Shown: in pieces, positions 9,016 through 17,898 of the stretch | How positions within the stretch are numbered: position 1 is the stretch's first letter | Layout: each line of letters starts with the position of its first letter | Source: Planctomycetaceae bacterium | GTDB lineage: Bacteria; Planctomycetota; Planctomycetia; Pirellulales; Pirellulaceae | Assembly: GCA_027487375.1 (NCBI GenBank) | Contig: JAIYDQ010000369.1 | Coordinates: 1 to 34,451, forward strand | DNA: 34,451 bases | Reading direction: 5' to 3' | Notes under the pieces: model-generated | The model's database searches: none | The model's input: only the letters and a program-made list of their open reading frames with translations | Told to the model about the DNA's origin: nothing | Made by a program: the position numbers and the translations under genes

Positions 9016-11253
9016 TTACCTGGCAGAAGAGTGAATCGGCATCAAAAATTGTGCCTTTGTTACGGTGCCACCCTCTTCACCTGCAACAGTGCTCGAGGCG
9101 ACTTCGCCAAGATTTTTTAAGATCTTCCATAAGTCGACCAAATCCTGAGCCTTTACCTCAGGCATGGAACCTTCTTCGGGTGCGACCACCGAATCTAGCG
9201 GAGTGCCTTGCGACTCGAATCCGTAAACAATCCACGGTAATGCCAACTGAGATAGTCGCCCAAGATTAATGTATGCGGCCGAAGCCTTGGGGGATTCCGA
9301 GTTGAGCAATGGATTTGCAATGTTGCTCTTCTGCATTTTGATGAGCGATTGCGTTTGCTTAGTACTAAAAGACGAAACCATAAAGTTCTCGGTGAAGAAT
9401 GCATGAGGTGCCATCGACTCGGGAACCGGGCAATCTGCAGGTATCGGGTAGGTAAACTGCACACCGCCTTCTACTTTTGATTCAACTGGTCGAGGAATTT
9501 CATAACCTGCTGGGACAGAATCCGGATCACTCTTGCGCATAACCGCGAGTACTTTGTCAAACCATTTAAAGAGTGAATCATACGCGTCGATCATTCCGTC
9601 CTTGCTCGTTATCCCCGTGACCGTTGCCAACTCCGGTAGTGGAAGTGGCTTGGTTGACGGAGGCATATCCTTCCACCATTGCTTGTTTTCGAGATTGCCA
9701 GCTTGAAGAACAAAAGCATGTTGTCCGTCGCGCATCGCTGGCAAGAATTTTTCTTCCCAAATGTCGGCAAGCTCAGTAAGCAGCGGCCAGCCGAATTTCA
9801 TTGCAAAAGCCCCCTTTTCACGTTGTTCTTCGTCAGCGTAATCGCTTTCCAGAAACGCTTCGATGTAGACTTTCAGCCTCTGGAAAATCTTGCGAGAGGT
9901 CGCGAAGTATTCGGGATGATCTTGAAGTCGAAACGAAAGAAACACGATCGGATCTTTTCCAACGTGATTCAAGATCGTAAGTGGCTTGAGCGAATCAAAG
10001 ACCACGTCTTCGGTTCTGTTGTAAATGACCGATTCTGTGCCGTTTTCGGTCAAGTACGAGACCGCAGTTTGGCCTCTGAACTCGGGGACGAGATCACCGA
10101 TTGCTTCATCAAGCCATGCCAAATCCTCGGGGATTTCTTCGAGTGTCTCAAGAAAATCTCCTTCGATATTCTTTTCGAGCTCAAGAAGGATAGCGCGGCT
10201 ATTTTTTGTGAAGAAGTCTTGGAAATTGGCTTGGAAATTGGCATCTGCATAGGCGTCAGAGACATAGCTAACACCGGTGACAACTTTGGATGCCAGGTCT
10301 TTCACAGGCTTCATATCTGCATGGGATAGAAGTGACTCGCTGCCGCCAAGCTCTGACACATCTTCGGACGACTCGCTGAGCGCAATCACGATATAGCTAT
10401 CGAGTAAACCGATCGTGAAACAAAACTGACGGCCATCAACAAGATCTTGGATTTTTTCCATAACATCCGGGTCAGAGGCTTCGGAATCGGCGAAAAGCTC
10501 CCAAGGAATCATCTCGGAATCGATTGTCCACGCGAGACGAGTTCCTCGCGTGTCTTCAATTCGCTCAAGACCTTCTGCGAATGGTGCAGCATCGGGAATG
10601 CTACCGAGTCCTAATCTCAAAAGCCCTTCTAATTGGTCGATTTTATCCAACACGCGATCCAAGTCGGACACCTTGAACCCTTGCACAATCAAAGGGATTT
10701 GTAATTCATCGACCTCGGACTTTGGAAGAGACATAAAGAACTCTTTCACGTCTTCTCCGTCGGTGTCATCGCTAGCCACCAGATTATTGACTTCGTCTGC
10801 CAGTTCATTAACCCGGATAACTAATTCAGAAAGTCGACCGTCAGCGAACAGAAAGACTTCTTCGGTGAACATCTCCGCTCCCATCTCGAGCAAGGACATG
10901 ACATTGGGGTCTTGGATTGCACTGCGAACTTGGCCGGCTTGTCCCTCTTTTGCTTCCCATTCACCCTTTATTCGAGTAACAATGGACTGCACGAGGTGAT
11001 TATCTAGTACGTCGTGATAAAGCTGAGTCGCTTGAAACTGCTTCCATTGGCTTAGCAGATTCATGCCGCTGATGTAGATGTCGGTATCAACAGGAGCGAT
11101 CGACAATCCGCTCGCGGCAACAGTTCCCGCTCCCTTTTGACGCTCTACGGCATTAACATTCAGTGCCAATCCCGCAAAGAAGCAGACGAATAGAACGCAT
11201 TCGCGACATCGAGAGGAAGTAAAACCGTTTACCATAACACTGAACGCAGCCAT
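9016..11253 (-). CDS. Large secreted protein of unknown function
   Basis: A 745-residue protein that I cannot assign to a characterised family. The N-terminus has a signal peptide (hydrophobic ECVLFVCFFAGLALNVNA, cleavage near residue 35); the ATG at 11253 is preferred because AAGGGA lies about 8 bases upstream. The mature protein is acidic, with alternating helix-forming segments and beta strands. It begins with a phrase (APVDTDIYISGMNLL) of the kind seen at the start of secreted DUF3352-like planctomycete and cyanobacterial proteins; that link is only a guess. There are no transmembrane helices after the signal peptide and no catalytic motif I recognise. It ends just upstream of the channel gene on the same strand and is divergent from the DinG-like helicase. 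Confidence 0.8.
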   Translation of the reverse strand: MAAFSVMVNGFTSSRCRECVLFVCFFAGLALNVNAVERQKGAGTVAASGLSIAPVDTDIYISGMNLLSQWKQFQATQLYHDVLDNHLVQSIVTRIKGEWEAKEGQAGQVRSAIQDPNVMSLLEMGAEMFTEEVFLFADGRLSELVIRVNELADEVNNLVASDDTDGEDVKEFFMSLPKSEVDELQIPLIVQGFKVSDLDRVLDKIDQLEGLLRLGLGSIPDAAPFAEGLERIEDTRGTRLAWTIDSEMIPWELFADSEASDPDVMEKIQDLVDGRQFCFTIGLLDSYIVIALSESSEDVSELGGSESLLSHADMKPVKDLASKVVTGVSYVSDAYADANFQANFQDFFTKNSRAILLELEKNIEGDFLETLEEIPEDLAWLDEAIGDLVPEFRGQTAVSYLTENGTESVIYNRTEDVVFDSLKPLTILNHVGKDPIVFLSFRLQDHPEYFATSRKIFQRLKVYIEAFLESDYADEEQREKGAFAMKFGWPLLTELADIWEEKFLPAMRDGQHAFVLQAGNLENKQWWKDMPPSTKPLPLPELATVTGITSKDGMIDAYDSLFKWFDKVLAVMRKSDPDSVPAGYEIPRPVESKVEGGVQFTYPIPADCPVPESMAPHAFFTENFMVSSFSTKQTQSLIKMQKSNIANPLLNSESPKASAAYINLGRLSQLALPWIVYGFESQGTPLDSVVAPEEGSMPEVKAQDLVDLWKILKNLGEVASSTVAGEEGGTVTKAQFLMPIHSSAR

Positions 11254-11483
11254 TCGAAAATCCCTTGCCTTGATAGAAGCCGTTCATGGAAACTCAACAG
11301 CTCTTATTTATAAGCAAATACGTTCTGGCAACATATACCACGTCTGTTAACGATCCGAGAAAACTTCAGCTTCCGAATCGATGTTTAGCATCGATTTATA
11401 TTCGTTTTTGGATCTGTGCCCCAAAAACGCATTCGAAGTATACAATTTTTGACATAATTTCTATGCAGCAGGAAAAGGATTGA

Positions 11484-13583
11484 ATGGATACGTTATCGGT
11501 CAATGCGGTACTCGGGCCTCAAGGGCTCGTTTCAAGGCGCATAGCCGCATACGAGCATCGCTCGCAACAACTGGAGATGGCCGCTGCAGTGGCCGATGCA
11601 TTGAAAGACCAAAAACACTTGGTTGTCGAGGCGGGAACAGGGGTCGGAAAAAGCTACGCATACTTAGTTCCTGCAATTCTTCATGCGACGAGTAACGAAG
11701 GAAAACTCTCGCCAAGCGAGCCTGACTCCTCGAAGTCATCTGAAGCAAAAAACGCTCAAGACAGAAAGAGCTCTTCCGAAGCAGTTCCTGAAGAAGATGA
11801 TGATCGAGTCCATCGAATTGTGATCAGCACGCATACGATTAGTCTTCAAGAACAATTGATGGCCAAGGATATTCCTCTGCTCAACTCCGTAATACCGCGC
11901 GAATTTTCCGCGGTGCTGGTAAAGGGCCGCGGCAATTACATTAGCCTTCGAAGAATGCAGCTAGCCAAATCTCGCGCTGTAAACCTTTTTGGCAATGAAT
12001 CCGATTACAACCAACTCAAGCAAATCGTCGATTGGGCTGAAACGACCGATGACGGTACACGCAGCACCATGGCATTCAAACCGACCATGTCTGTTTGGGA
12101 TGAAGTCGCCAGTGACAGCAGCAATTGCATGGGACGTAAATGCCCAACCCATGACAAATGTTTCTACTACAAAGCCCGCCGTCGCGTTCACAACGCGCAG
12201 ATTTTGGTTGTCAACCATGCTCTATTTTTTACGGATCTCGCTCTTCGCGATGCCGGAGCAAGCATCCTCCCCAACTATGACGCTGTGATTCTAGACGAAT
12301 GCCATACCATCGAAGCAGTTGCAAGCGACCACTTGGGGCTAAGCGTCAGTAGTTCGCAAATCGATTATACGCTTCGAAAGCTCTATAACTCCAACAGCGG
12401 AAAAGGCCTTCTTGTCGCTCTGGACCTGAAACAGGTCCAAGATCTTTGCCACAAGTGCCTTCAACGTCTTGACGAGATGATTCACGATTTTGTGGAATGG
12501 TATGACAACAAGCCAAAGCACAACGGTAGAGTTCACAATAAAGAGATTGTCGAAAACATTCTCTCGGACAAGCTCACGGAACTCGCAAAGCAACTTGAAC
12601 GATTCGGGAAAGATCATGACGTCCCGTCTGTAAAGCAAGAACTGCTCGCGGCAAGCAATCGATTAACGACACTTGCAATCTCGCTTGAAGCATGGCTAAA
12701 ACAAACTCAAGAGGATGCGGTTTACTGGCTGGAGAAAACGACTAATCGCATGGGGAGCAAAATCATATTGCGTTGCTCGCCGATCGATGTTGGCCCGACT
12801 TTGCGAAAAATGCTTTTTCAAAAAGTTCCAAGCGTGATCATGGCCAGCGCCACGCTCGCGAGTGGTCGAAATGGAGGATTCGAATTTTTTCAATCACGCG
12901 TCGGAGCAACGGGCTCCAGGACCAAGCAACTTGGTAGCCCGTTCAACTATCGTAAACAAGCCGAGTTAATTCTGCTGACCGATTTACCTGACCCTTCTAG
13001 CGAACGACAAGAATTTGAAAGCATGCTACCGTCGATCATTCAGCACTACGCGGGATTAACCGAGGGGCACGCGTTCGTGCTTTTTACGAGCTACGATCTG
13101 CTGCGACGCATGGTAGATCGATTGACTCCTTGGATGTCGCGGATGAATCTTGCAATCTACAGCCAAGCCGACGGGACACCTCGAGGACAGCTTCTGGATG
13201 CCTTCAAAAAACATCCTCAAGGAATCTTGTTCGGTACCGATAGCTTTTGGCAAGGCGTCGATGTCCCCGGTGACGCATTGCGAAACGTGATTATCACGAA
13301 GCTTCCCTTCAGCGTCCCCGATCATCCACTGCTTGAAGGACGTCTGGAAGCAATCCGAAATCGCGGTGGAAATCCCTTTCGTGATTACCAACTTCCGGAA
13401 GCAATCATTAAGTTGCGACAAGGGTTTGGCCGACTTATACGAACGGCAACCGACTCAGGTATGGTCGTTATCGCGGACCCGAGAATCACCACCAAGCCCT
13501 ATGGAAGAACATTCTTGGACTCTCTGCCCGAGTGTTCGGTCTCGCATGTCTCAGGAAAGCGATGGGCAAGCGATCTATCATGA
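11484..13583 (+). CDS. dinG: DinG-like ATP-dependent DNA helicase
   Basis: A 699-residue superfamily 2 helicase of the XPD/DinG group, which unwinds DNA 5' to 3' and resolves R-loops or damaged structures. Motifs: Walker A EAGTGVGKS (Lys56), motif II DECH (in VILDECHTIE), and C-terminal motifs V-VI in GTDSFWQGVDVPGDAL and KLRQGFGRLIRT. The Fe-S region keeps three cysteines with E. coli DinG spacing (Cys215-x4-Cys220-x5-Cys226). The first expected cysteine, in the KGRGNY(x)C position, is Ser154. A charged, Ser/Glu-rich insert of about 40 residues (72-110) separates motif I from motif Ia. The start has AGGAAAAGG upstream. The stop overlaps the start of the next gene (ATGA), suggesting co-transcription. 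Confidence 0.93.
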   Translation: MDTLSVNAVLGPQGLVSRRIAAYEHRSQQLEMAAAVADALKDQKHLVVEAGTGVGKSYAYLVPAILHATSNEGKLSPSEPDSSKSSEAKNAQDRKSSSEAVPEEDDDRVHRIVISTHTISLQEQLMAKDIPLLNSVIPREFSAVLVKGRGNYISLRRMQLAKSRAVNLFGNESDYNQLKQIVDWAETTDDGTRSTMAFKPTMSVWDEVASDSSNCMGRKCPTHDKCFYYKARRRVHNAQILVVNHALFFTDLALRDAGASILPNYDAVILDECHTIEAVASDHLGLSVSSSQIDYTLRKLYNSNSGKGLLVALDLKQVQDLCHKCLQRLDEMIHDFVEWYDNKPKHNGRVHNKEIVENILSDKLTELAKQLERFGKDHDVPSVKQELLAASNRLTTLAISLEAWLKQTQEDAVYWLEKTTNRMGSKIILRCSPIDVGPTLRKMLFQKVPSVIMASATLASGRNGGFEFFQSRVGATGSRTKQLGSPFNYRKQAELILLTDLPDPSSERQEFESMLPSIIQHYAGLTEGHAFVLFTSYDLLRRMVDRLTPWMSRMNLAIYSQADGTPRGQLLDAFKKHPQGILFGTDSFWQGVDVPGDALRNVIITKLPFSVPDHPLLEGRLEAIRNRGGNPFRDYQLPEAIIKLRQGFGRLIRTATDSGMVVIADPRITTKPYGRTFLDSLPECSVSHVSGKRWASDLS

Positions 13584-14938
13584 CACGTGGATATTTTACG
13601 ATTCAAACTTGCATCCAAGCGGCTCACTTGATTCGATGGTTTTGTCTTTGCTTTGTGATGCTGCAGGGAATGCCTTCAACAGCCGAAGATTGGCCACAGT
13701 TTCGCGGACCAAGAGGCGATGGATCATCGCTTGTAAAGGATCTTCCCGTGTCATGGGGCGGGATCTTTGATAAGCCAAAATGGAAGACGACAATACCCGG
13801 TCGCGGTTGGTCATCCCCCGTGGTATCTGGCGACAGGATTTGGTTAACCTCCGCAGAGACGACCGCTATGGTCGAACATCGCGTTGAAGAAACGCTTGAG
13901 GAGAATCCACATGGCACACTCGATTTCCAAACGGTGGAAAGCGTTACGCTTCTCGCAATCGAGATTGATGGCAACACCGGGACAATACTTCAGACGATAA
14001 CTCTAGCGACGATTGCGAAGCCAGCTCCTATTCATGTACAGAACTCCTACGCATCGCCGACGCCTATCTTGGATGAGCAGCGAGTCTATTGTCATTTTGG
14101 TTCGCTAGGAACTTATTGCATCGATCGAAAGAGCTACAAAAATTTGTGGAGCGTCAAACTCGCAATCGATGACATCACTGGATCTGGTGCGACCCCCGTC
14201 GTGCTTGATGATATGATAATCATCCCATGTGACGGAGCTCACGAGCAGTACTTGATCGCACTGGATACGGGCACAGGAAAACCACGCTTGAAAACACATC
14301 GACCACCAATCAAAGCAGATAAGCCGGCATTTAAAAGAGCCTTTTCAACACCGCTAGTTGTTCGGCAATCCGAGCGAACACAAATTCTTTCAACGACGGC
14401 TCAATGGTTGGTTTCCTACAACCCCAAGGATGGATCAGAATGGTGGCGAGCAAGCATTGGAAATGGGTACTCGCTGATTCCAAGACCGATCGTAGATCAA
14501 GGTGTCGCATTCGTTTGCTCCGGTTTTATGAAGCCTGAGATGTTCGCAATTCGAATCGACGGCAGTGGCGATGTCTCGCAGTCCCATGTGGTTTGGAAAA
14601 AAGGGAGACAAGTTCCCGAGATTTCTTCGCCAATTGTGCTCGATGGCAAGATTTTCTGCGTCTCGTCATTAGGAGTAGCAACTTGCGTGCGCGTAGCGGA
14701 CGGCGAGCGACTTTGGCAACAACGTATTCCGGGAACTTACTCTGCTAGCCCAATTTGTTCTGAAGGAAAAATCTATTTCACAAGCCAATCCGGCGTCACG
14801 ACTGTGATAGCAGCTGAGGAAAAGTATCGAGAAATCTCCAGGAATGAGCTGTTTGGCGAAACCTATGCTTCGCTTGCCGTGATTGAGCAAGACCTGCTCA
14901 TCCGCTCTCACCCAATTCTTTACCGAATCACCAAATGA
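13580..14938 (+). CDS. Secreted PQQ-like beta-propeller protein
   Basis: A 452-residue exported protein whose mature part opens with EDWPQFRGPRGDG, the signature of the PQQ-binding-like (WD40/YVTN-like) propeller proteins that are abundant in planctomycetes. Several blade-like repeats follow, with GTG and GxVYW-type turns (for example LIALDTGTGKPRL and CVRVADGERLWQQ). No PQQ-dependent dehydrogenase active-site motif is seen, so it is probably a structural or binding propeller and not an enzyme. The start is placed at 13580, where ATG overlaps the helicase stop as ATGA; an earlier in-frame start at 13532 would sit further inside the helicase gene. A signal peptide spans about residues 15-35. 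The pairing with a DNA helicase looks positional and need not mean shared function. Confidence 0.85.
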   Translation: MTRGYFTIQTCIQAAHLIRWFCLCFVMLQGMPSTAEDWPQFRGPRGDGSSLVKDLPVSWGGIFDKPKWKTTIPGRGWSSPVVSGDRIWLTSAETTAMVEHRVEETLEENPHGTLDFQTVESVTLLAIEIDGNTGTILQTITLATIAKPAPIHVQNSYASPTPILDEQRVYCHFGSLGTYCIDRKSYKNLWSVKLAIDDITGSGATPVVLDDMIIIPCDGAHEQYLIALDTGTGKPRLKTHRPPIKADKPAFKRAFSTPLVVRQSERTQILSTTAQWLVSYNPKDGSEWWRASIGNGYSLIPRPIVDQGVAFVCSGFMKPEMFAIRIDGSGDVSQSHVVWKKGRQVPEISSPIVLDGKIFCVSSLGVATCVRVADGERLWQQRIPGTYSASPICSEGKIYFTSQSGVTTVIAAEEKYREISRNELFGETYASLAVIEQDLLIRSHPILYRITK

Positions 14939-15252
14939 GATACCTCCACAAAGGCCGCGGAGGAATTTGCCATTCTGTTGTTGAGGAACCAGGGCAAGTC
15001 AGTTTTTCACGTTGGGCAATGAACCGTTAGCGCTAGCTCCGGATTCTCCTATAGCAAGCCGTAGCTAGCGCTCACGGCTCAGCCCGTATTTTGAATAATT
15101 GACTAGCCCTCGTGGACGTACCTATCGGATTGACTTTGACGATCACGAAGACTTGGAGAGATTGCAGGTAGGAATCGAGGGAAAGACACTGATGTAGACG
15201 ATACCAGAGTTGTCTCTCTTTTGAATTGTTTTGGCAGCGAAGGATCGCGACC
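14939..15252. other. Spacer carrying a long palindrome
   Basis: A 314-bp gap. It holds a weak hairpin right after the propeller gene (CCTCC/GGAGG, 14946-14966 region) and a long near-palindromic element (15014-15085, listed separately). No reading frame in it has a convincing start. The promoter of the following lipoprotein gene is presumably in the last 150 bp, but I cannot point to it. Confidence 0.5.
15014..15085. repeat. Near-perfect palindromic element (REP/MITE-like)
   Basis: The arm at 15021-15042 and the reverse complement of 15059-15080 agree at 19 of 22 positions. The stem extends outward with GGGC (15014-15017) pairing with GCCC (15082-15085) after a small bulge. The loop is 16 nt (15043-15058). 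Each arm contains TAGCGCTAG-like internal symmetry. The structure has no T-tract, so it is not a standard intrinsic terminator. Its length, GC-rich stem and intergenic position suit a dispersed REP-type repeat, though I see only one copy in this window. Confidence 0.65.
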
Positions 15253-15843
15253 ATGCGAAAGCTATCGTTTCAGCGCGTAATTTCTTGCGGACTAGTAACA
15301 ATCGCTGGTGTTTCCAGCGGTTGTGTGAATTGGTCGCAAATGAAACAAGAATGCCATACTGACCGAATGCGAAACTCCGCGTGGCCTCAACCGTTCCGTT
15401 CCGCTGACGCCGCTGCTGTAGTAGCTCCCTTTGAAGTCATGAAGGCGAATGGTTGGCAAGAATTTAATACACTTGCTCACTGCTTCTTCGACGAATCAAA
15501 CCAGCTCACCGACGCAGGCCATTTGAAGGTCCAGGAGGTGCTCACAATGACGGCCCAGAGCAAAGCACCTATCTATGTTCAGCAAGCTGAATCGCAACAA
15601 GCCACTGCTGCACGGGTCGAGTCGATGGAGCTAGCCATTTCAGCACTCATCCCTGAGGGCCCCCTGCCGCAAATCGCCGTCACGAACACGGCTCCATCAA
15701 CCTCCTCAGGTGCGTATCAAACAGTCGTAAGCCGCGCCTTGATTCAAACGACTCCGAACCCTCGGCTTCCCAAGTTCGGAGCAATCAATGCACCATCCGA
15801 AAACTCGATTGCGCCTAACGCTGCATCAGCGGGATCCAAGTAA
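15253..15843 (+). CDS. Small probable lipoprotein, planctomycete-type, function unknown
   Basis: A 196-residue protein. The start at 15253 is chosen for GAAGGA about 8 bases upstream; an in-frame ATG at 15226 has no such site. The N-terminus is a signal peptide ending in VSSGC (Cys at residue 24), a plausible though not ideal lipobox, so the protein may be an envelope lipoprotein. A conserved-looking core follows (WPQPFRSADAAAVVAPF, then NGWQEFNTLAHCFFDE and LTDAGHLKVQEVL). Its pattern reminds me of short planctomycete hypothetical proteins; that is memory, not a search result. The C-terminal 70 residues are Ala/Pro/Ser-rich and likely disordered. There is no catalytic motif. It stands alone after the palindromic element. 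Confidence 0.72.
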   Translation: MRKLSFQRVISCGLVTIAGVSSGCVNWSQMKQECHTDRMRNSAWPQPFRSADAAAVVAPFEVMKANGWQEFNTLAHCFFDESNQLTDAGHLKVQEVLTMTAQSKAPIYVQQAESQQATAARVESMELAISALIPEGPLPQIAVTNTAPSTSSGAYQTVVSRALIQTTPNPRLPKFGAINAPSENSIAPNAASAGSK

Positions 15844-16015
15844 GGTTCAGCATCGGCAAACAGTGCTTTGTCAAACCTGAACATTGGGCCAGCTGAAATC
15901 GCAAGTATTCATGTGTCGGTGACGCGACGAAAACAGCTGGTCTCTTCAAAAGCCAAAACGTTCGGCTGCAACCCAATAAACTGCAATCTAATGAGTGACG
16001 GCTTGGCTATCTGAG

Positions 16016-16804
16016 TTACCTACCGGCTGCCCATTTCGTGCCTTGGACGAATGCGCGTAGGAACACAGGATCTTGAAAAGTGTCGCTGGAATGTCCATAG
16101 GTCGTTCCGAAAACTCGAGCCTTTCCGAACTGATTTGTCCAAAAGACTGGATGCTTCGAGCCATCTTTTTCGCTCGTCGAAGTTGCGAGAACAGTCGTGT
16201 TGGGCCAAACCTTCTCAATGATGTAAAGCTCGTCCTTGGCTGACTTATGGTCTGCAGGAAAGTCCTTCATGATTGCATGATCAGGTTGAGTAACATCGAT
16301 TTTGTAGTTGCTCTGGTGATCGTGGCGACGGCTGGTAACTCCTAAAAACTGTCTCCAGTCATCGATGTCAACGCCTCGGTATGTGTGCATCGCGCAGTGG
16401 ACGACCACGGCGTTAACGCCTTGATGGTGGGCTGATGTGATTCGTCGGATATAGTCTGCATTCTTTGTGTTTGCAAAGCACTCATTGTGAATCACAACAT
16501 CGAATCCATCTGCCCACTTGGGATCATCGTATAAATCGATCTCCGCTTCCGTACCTGTTCCTCCTTGATGAATCACAGTCCACTCGACATTGACGTTGGA
16601 TTCTTTAAATGCCTTCATGATCGCTTCGGATTGAAATCGATAGTCGTGGCAACAACCGCCAGTAACGATCATTGCTTTGATAGGCGCCTTGGCACTAGGT
16701 TCGGCTATCTGGACGTCAGTTGCTTTTGGCTCTTGTCCAAACGCTTGAGACACCATGAGCATGCACAGATAGGTTTTTAGGCATCGAGAGAGGGAGAGTA
16801 ACAT
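16016..16804 (-). CDS. Secreted ThuA-domain protein
   Basis: A 262-residue exported protein. Residues 1 to about 23 are a signal peptide (hydrophobic TYLCMLMVSQAFG-Q). The remainder is a ThuA (trehalose-utilisation-like, class I glutamine amidotransferase-fold) domain. It shows the opening strand APIKAMIVTGGCCHDYRFQ, the FDVVIHNECFAN strand, VNAVVVHCAMHTYRG, and the closing VFWTNQFGKARVFGTTYGHS motif that is well conserved in the family. ThuA-like proteins are very common in planctomycetes, often near sugar dehydrogenases, and are thought to act on carbohydrates; the reaction is not established. It is monocistronic here, 172 bp downstream of panB on the same strand. Confidence 0.9.
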   Translation of the reverse strand: MLLSLSRCLKTYLCMLMVSQAFGQEPKATDVQIAEPSAKAPIKAMIVTGGCCHDYRFQSEAIMKAFKESNVNVEWTVIHQGGTGTEAEIDLYDDPKWADGFDVVIHNECFANTKNADYIRRITSAHHQGVNAVVVHCAMHTYRGVDIDDWRQFLGVTSRRHDHQSNYKIDVTQPDHAIMKDFPADHKSAKDELYIIEKVWPNTTVLATSTSEKDGSKHPVFWTNQFGKARVFGTTYGHSSDTFQDPVFLRAFVQGTKWAAGR

Positions 16805-16976
16805 TTGTAGGGACTCGTTCTAGGTGGGAGCAATCTTATTAAAGACGGGGAGGGGTTCGACGAAATTGGGGACAGTTCGGACTATGCGCAACTTGTTGTT
16901 AGTCTCAATTGCTTGGCGACTTTATACAACATACAACGGATAGTCTAGCAACACAAAGCGATGCAACTGGTTGGGG

Positions 16977-17777
16977 CTACTCGAACGATTCGGCTGCCGC
17001 TGGAAAATTGCCAAGCTGTAAGTCGCTTTGGAACTTTGCAACAGCTGTCCGAGCAATATCCGAAACATTAGCATACTTGCGGACGAACTTGGGAGATAGC
17101 TTTTCCGTCAGTCCAAGGAGATCGTTGATTACAAGAACTTGGCCGTCACAATCGGGACCTGCTCCGATGCCAATGGTAGGAATTTCGAGTGCTTCGGTAA
17201 CTTCCTTTGCAAGCGACCTTGGCACACACTCCATCAGCACCATAAAGGCACCGGCTTGTTGTGCGGATTTTGCGTCTTGCATTAATCTGCTGGCATCGCG
17301 TTGAACGCGATAACCACCCAGCGCATGAACGCTCTGGGGACGCAGACCGATGTGAGCGATTGTTGGAATTCCCGCATCGACCAAGGCCGCGATCGACTCG
17401 GATTGCTCATGTCCACCCTCCATTTTCACAGCATGACAGAGGGTTTTCTTCATGATTTTCGATGCCGCCTTCAATGTATGCGACACGCCGCGTTGACCAA
17501 CGGGGAACGGCAGATCGACGATTACCATGGCATGCTTCGCAGCACGGGCGACCATCTCTCCGTGGTAGATCATTTGGGCTAAAGTCACCGGAATCGTGGT
17601 TTGATGCCCTTGCACGACCATCCCCAAGGAATCTCCGACAAGCAGACAGTCGACTCCGGAATCATCCAAAAGACGTGCCATGGAAAAGTCATATGCAGTG
17701 AGCATTGAGATCTTTTCGGCGTTCTTTTTCTTCTGCTGGAGCGTTCGGACATTCACTTGCGGCGAAACGGCGGTCAT
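16977..17777 (-). CDS. panB: 3-methyl-2-oxobutanoate hydroxymethyltransferase
   Basis: A 266-residue enzyme that transfers a hydroxymethyl group from 5,10-methylene-tetrahydrofolate to 2-oxoisovalerate to give ketopantoate, the first committed step of pantothenate and CoA synthesis. The family residues are present: metal ligands Asp49 (LLVGDSLGM) and Asp88 (MVIVDLPF), Lys118 and Glu120 in AVKMEGG, catalytic Glu183 (LMECVP), and HIGLRPQSVHALGGYRVQ. The ATG at 17777 gives the normal length; the frame stays open 70 codons further upstream, but that stretch does not resemble PanB. Ribosome-binding site is weak. It is divergent from a secreted-protein gene; no panC or panD is nearby. Confidence 0.97.
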   Translation of the reverse strand: MTAVSPQVNVRTLQQKKKNAEKISMLTAYDFSMARLLDDSGVDCLLVGDSLGMVVQGHQTTIPVTLAQMIYHGEMVARAAKHAMVIVDLPFPVGQRGVSHTLKAASKIMKKTLCHAVKMEGGHEQSESIAALVDAGIPTIAHIGLRPQSVHALGGYRVQRDASRLMQDAKSAQQAGAFMVLMECVPRSLAKEVTEALEIPTIGIGAGPDCDGQVLVINDLLGLTEKLSPKFVRKYANVSDIARTAVAKFQSDLQLGNFPAAAESFE

Positions 17778-17898
17778 AGATTCTTTAAGATTCGGGGAGG
17801 AGTATTCACAAAAATTCCCAAACTCGGCTTGGAATGGCTTATGATACTCGAAACAGCTTCTTCTTTGTAAATATTTGTTGACCAGGAGGTTACGATCG

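Noticed and set aside
11286-11483. A 65-codon open frame directly in front of the DinG-like gene, ending at its start codon
   Set aside because: No ribosome-binding site, no recognisable protein features, and it fills the promoter region between two divergent genes. Adjacency of its stop to the next start looks accidental.
15846-15888. Hairpin after the small lipoprotein gene (GTTCAG/CTGAAC with an inner stem)
   Set aside because: It can fold, but there is no T-tract, so a terminator call is not supported; kept here only as a note.
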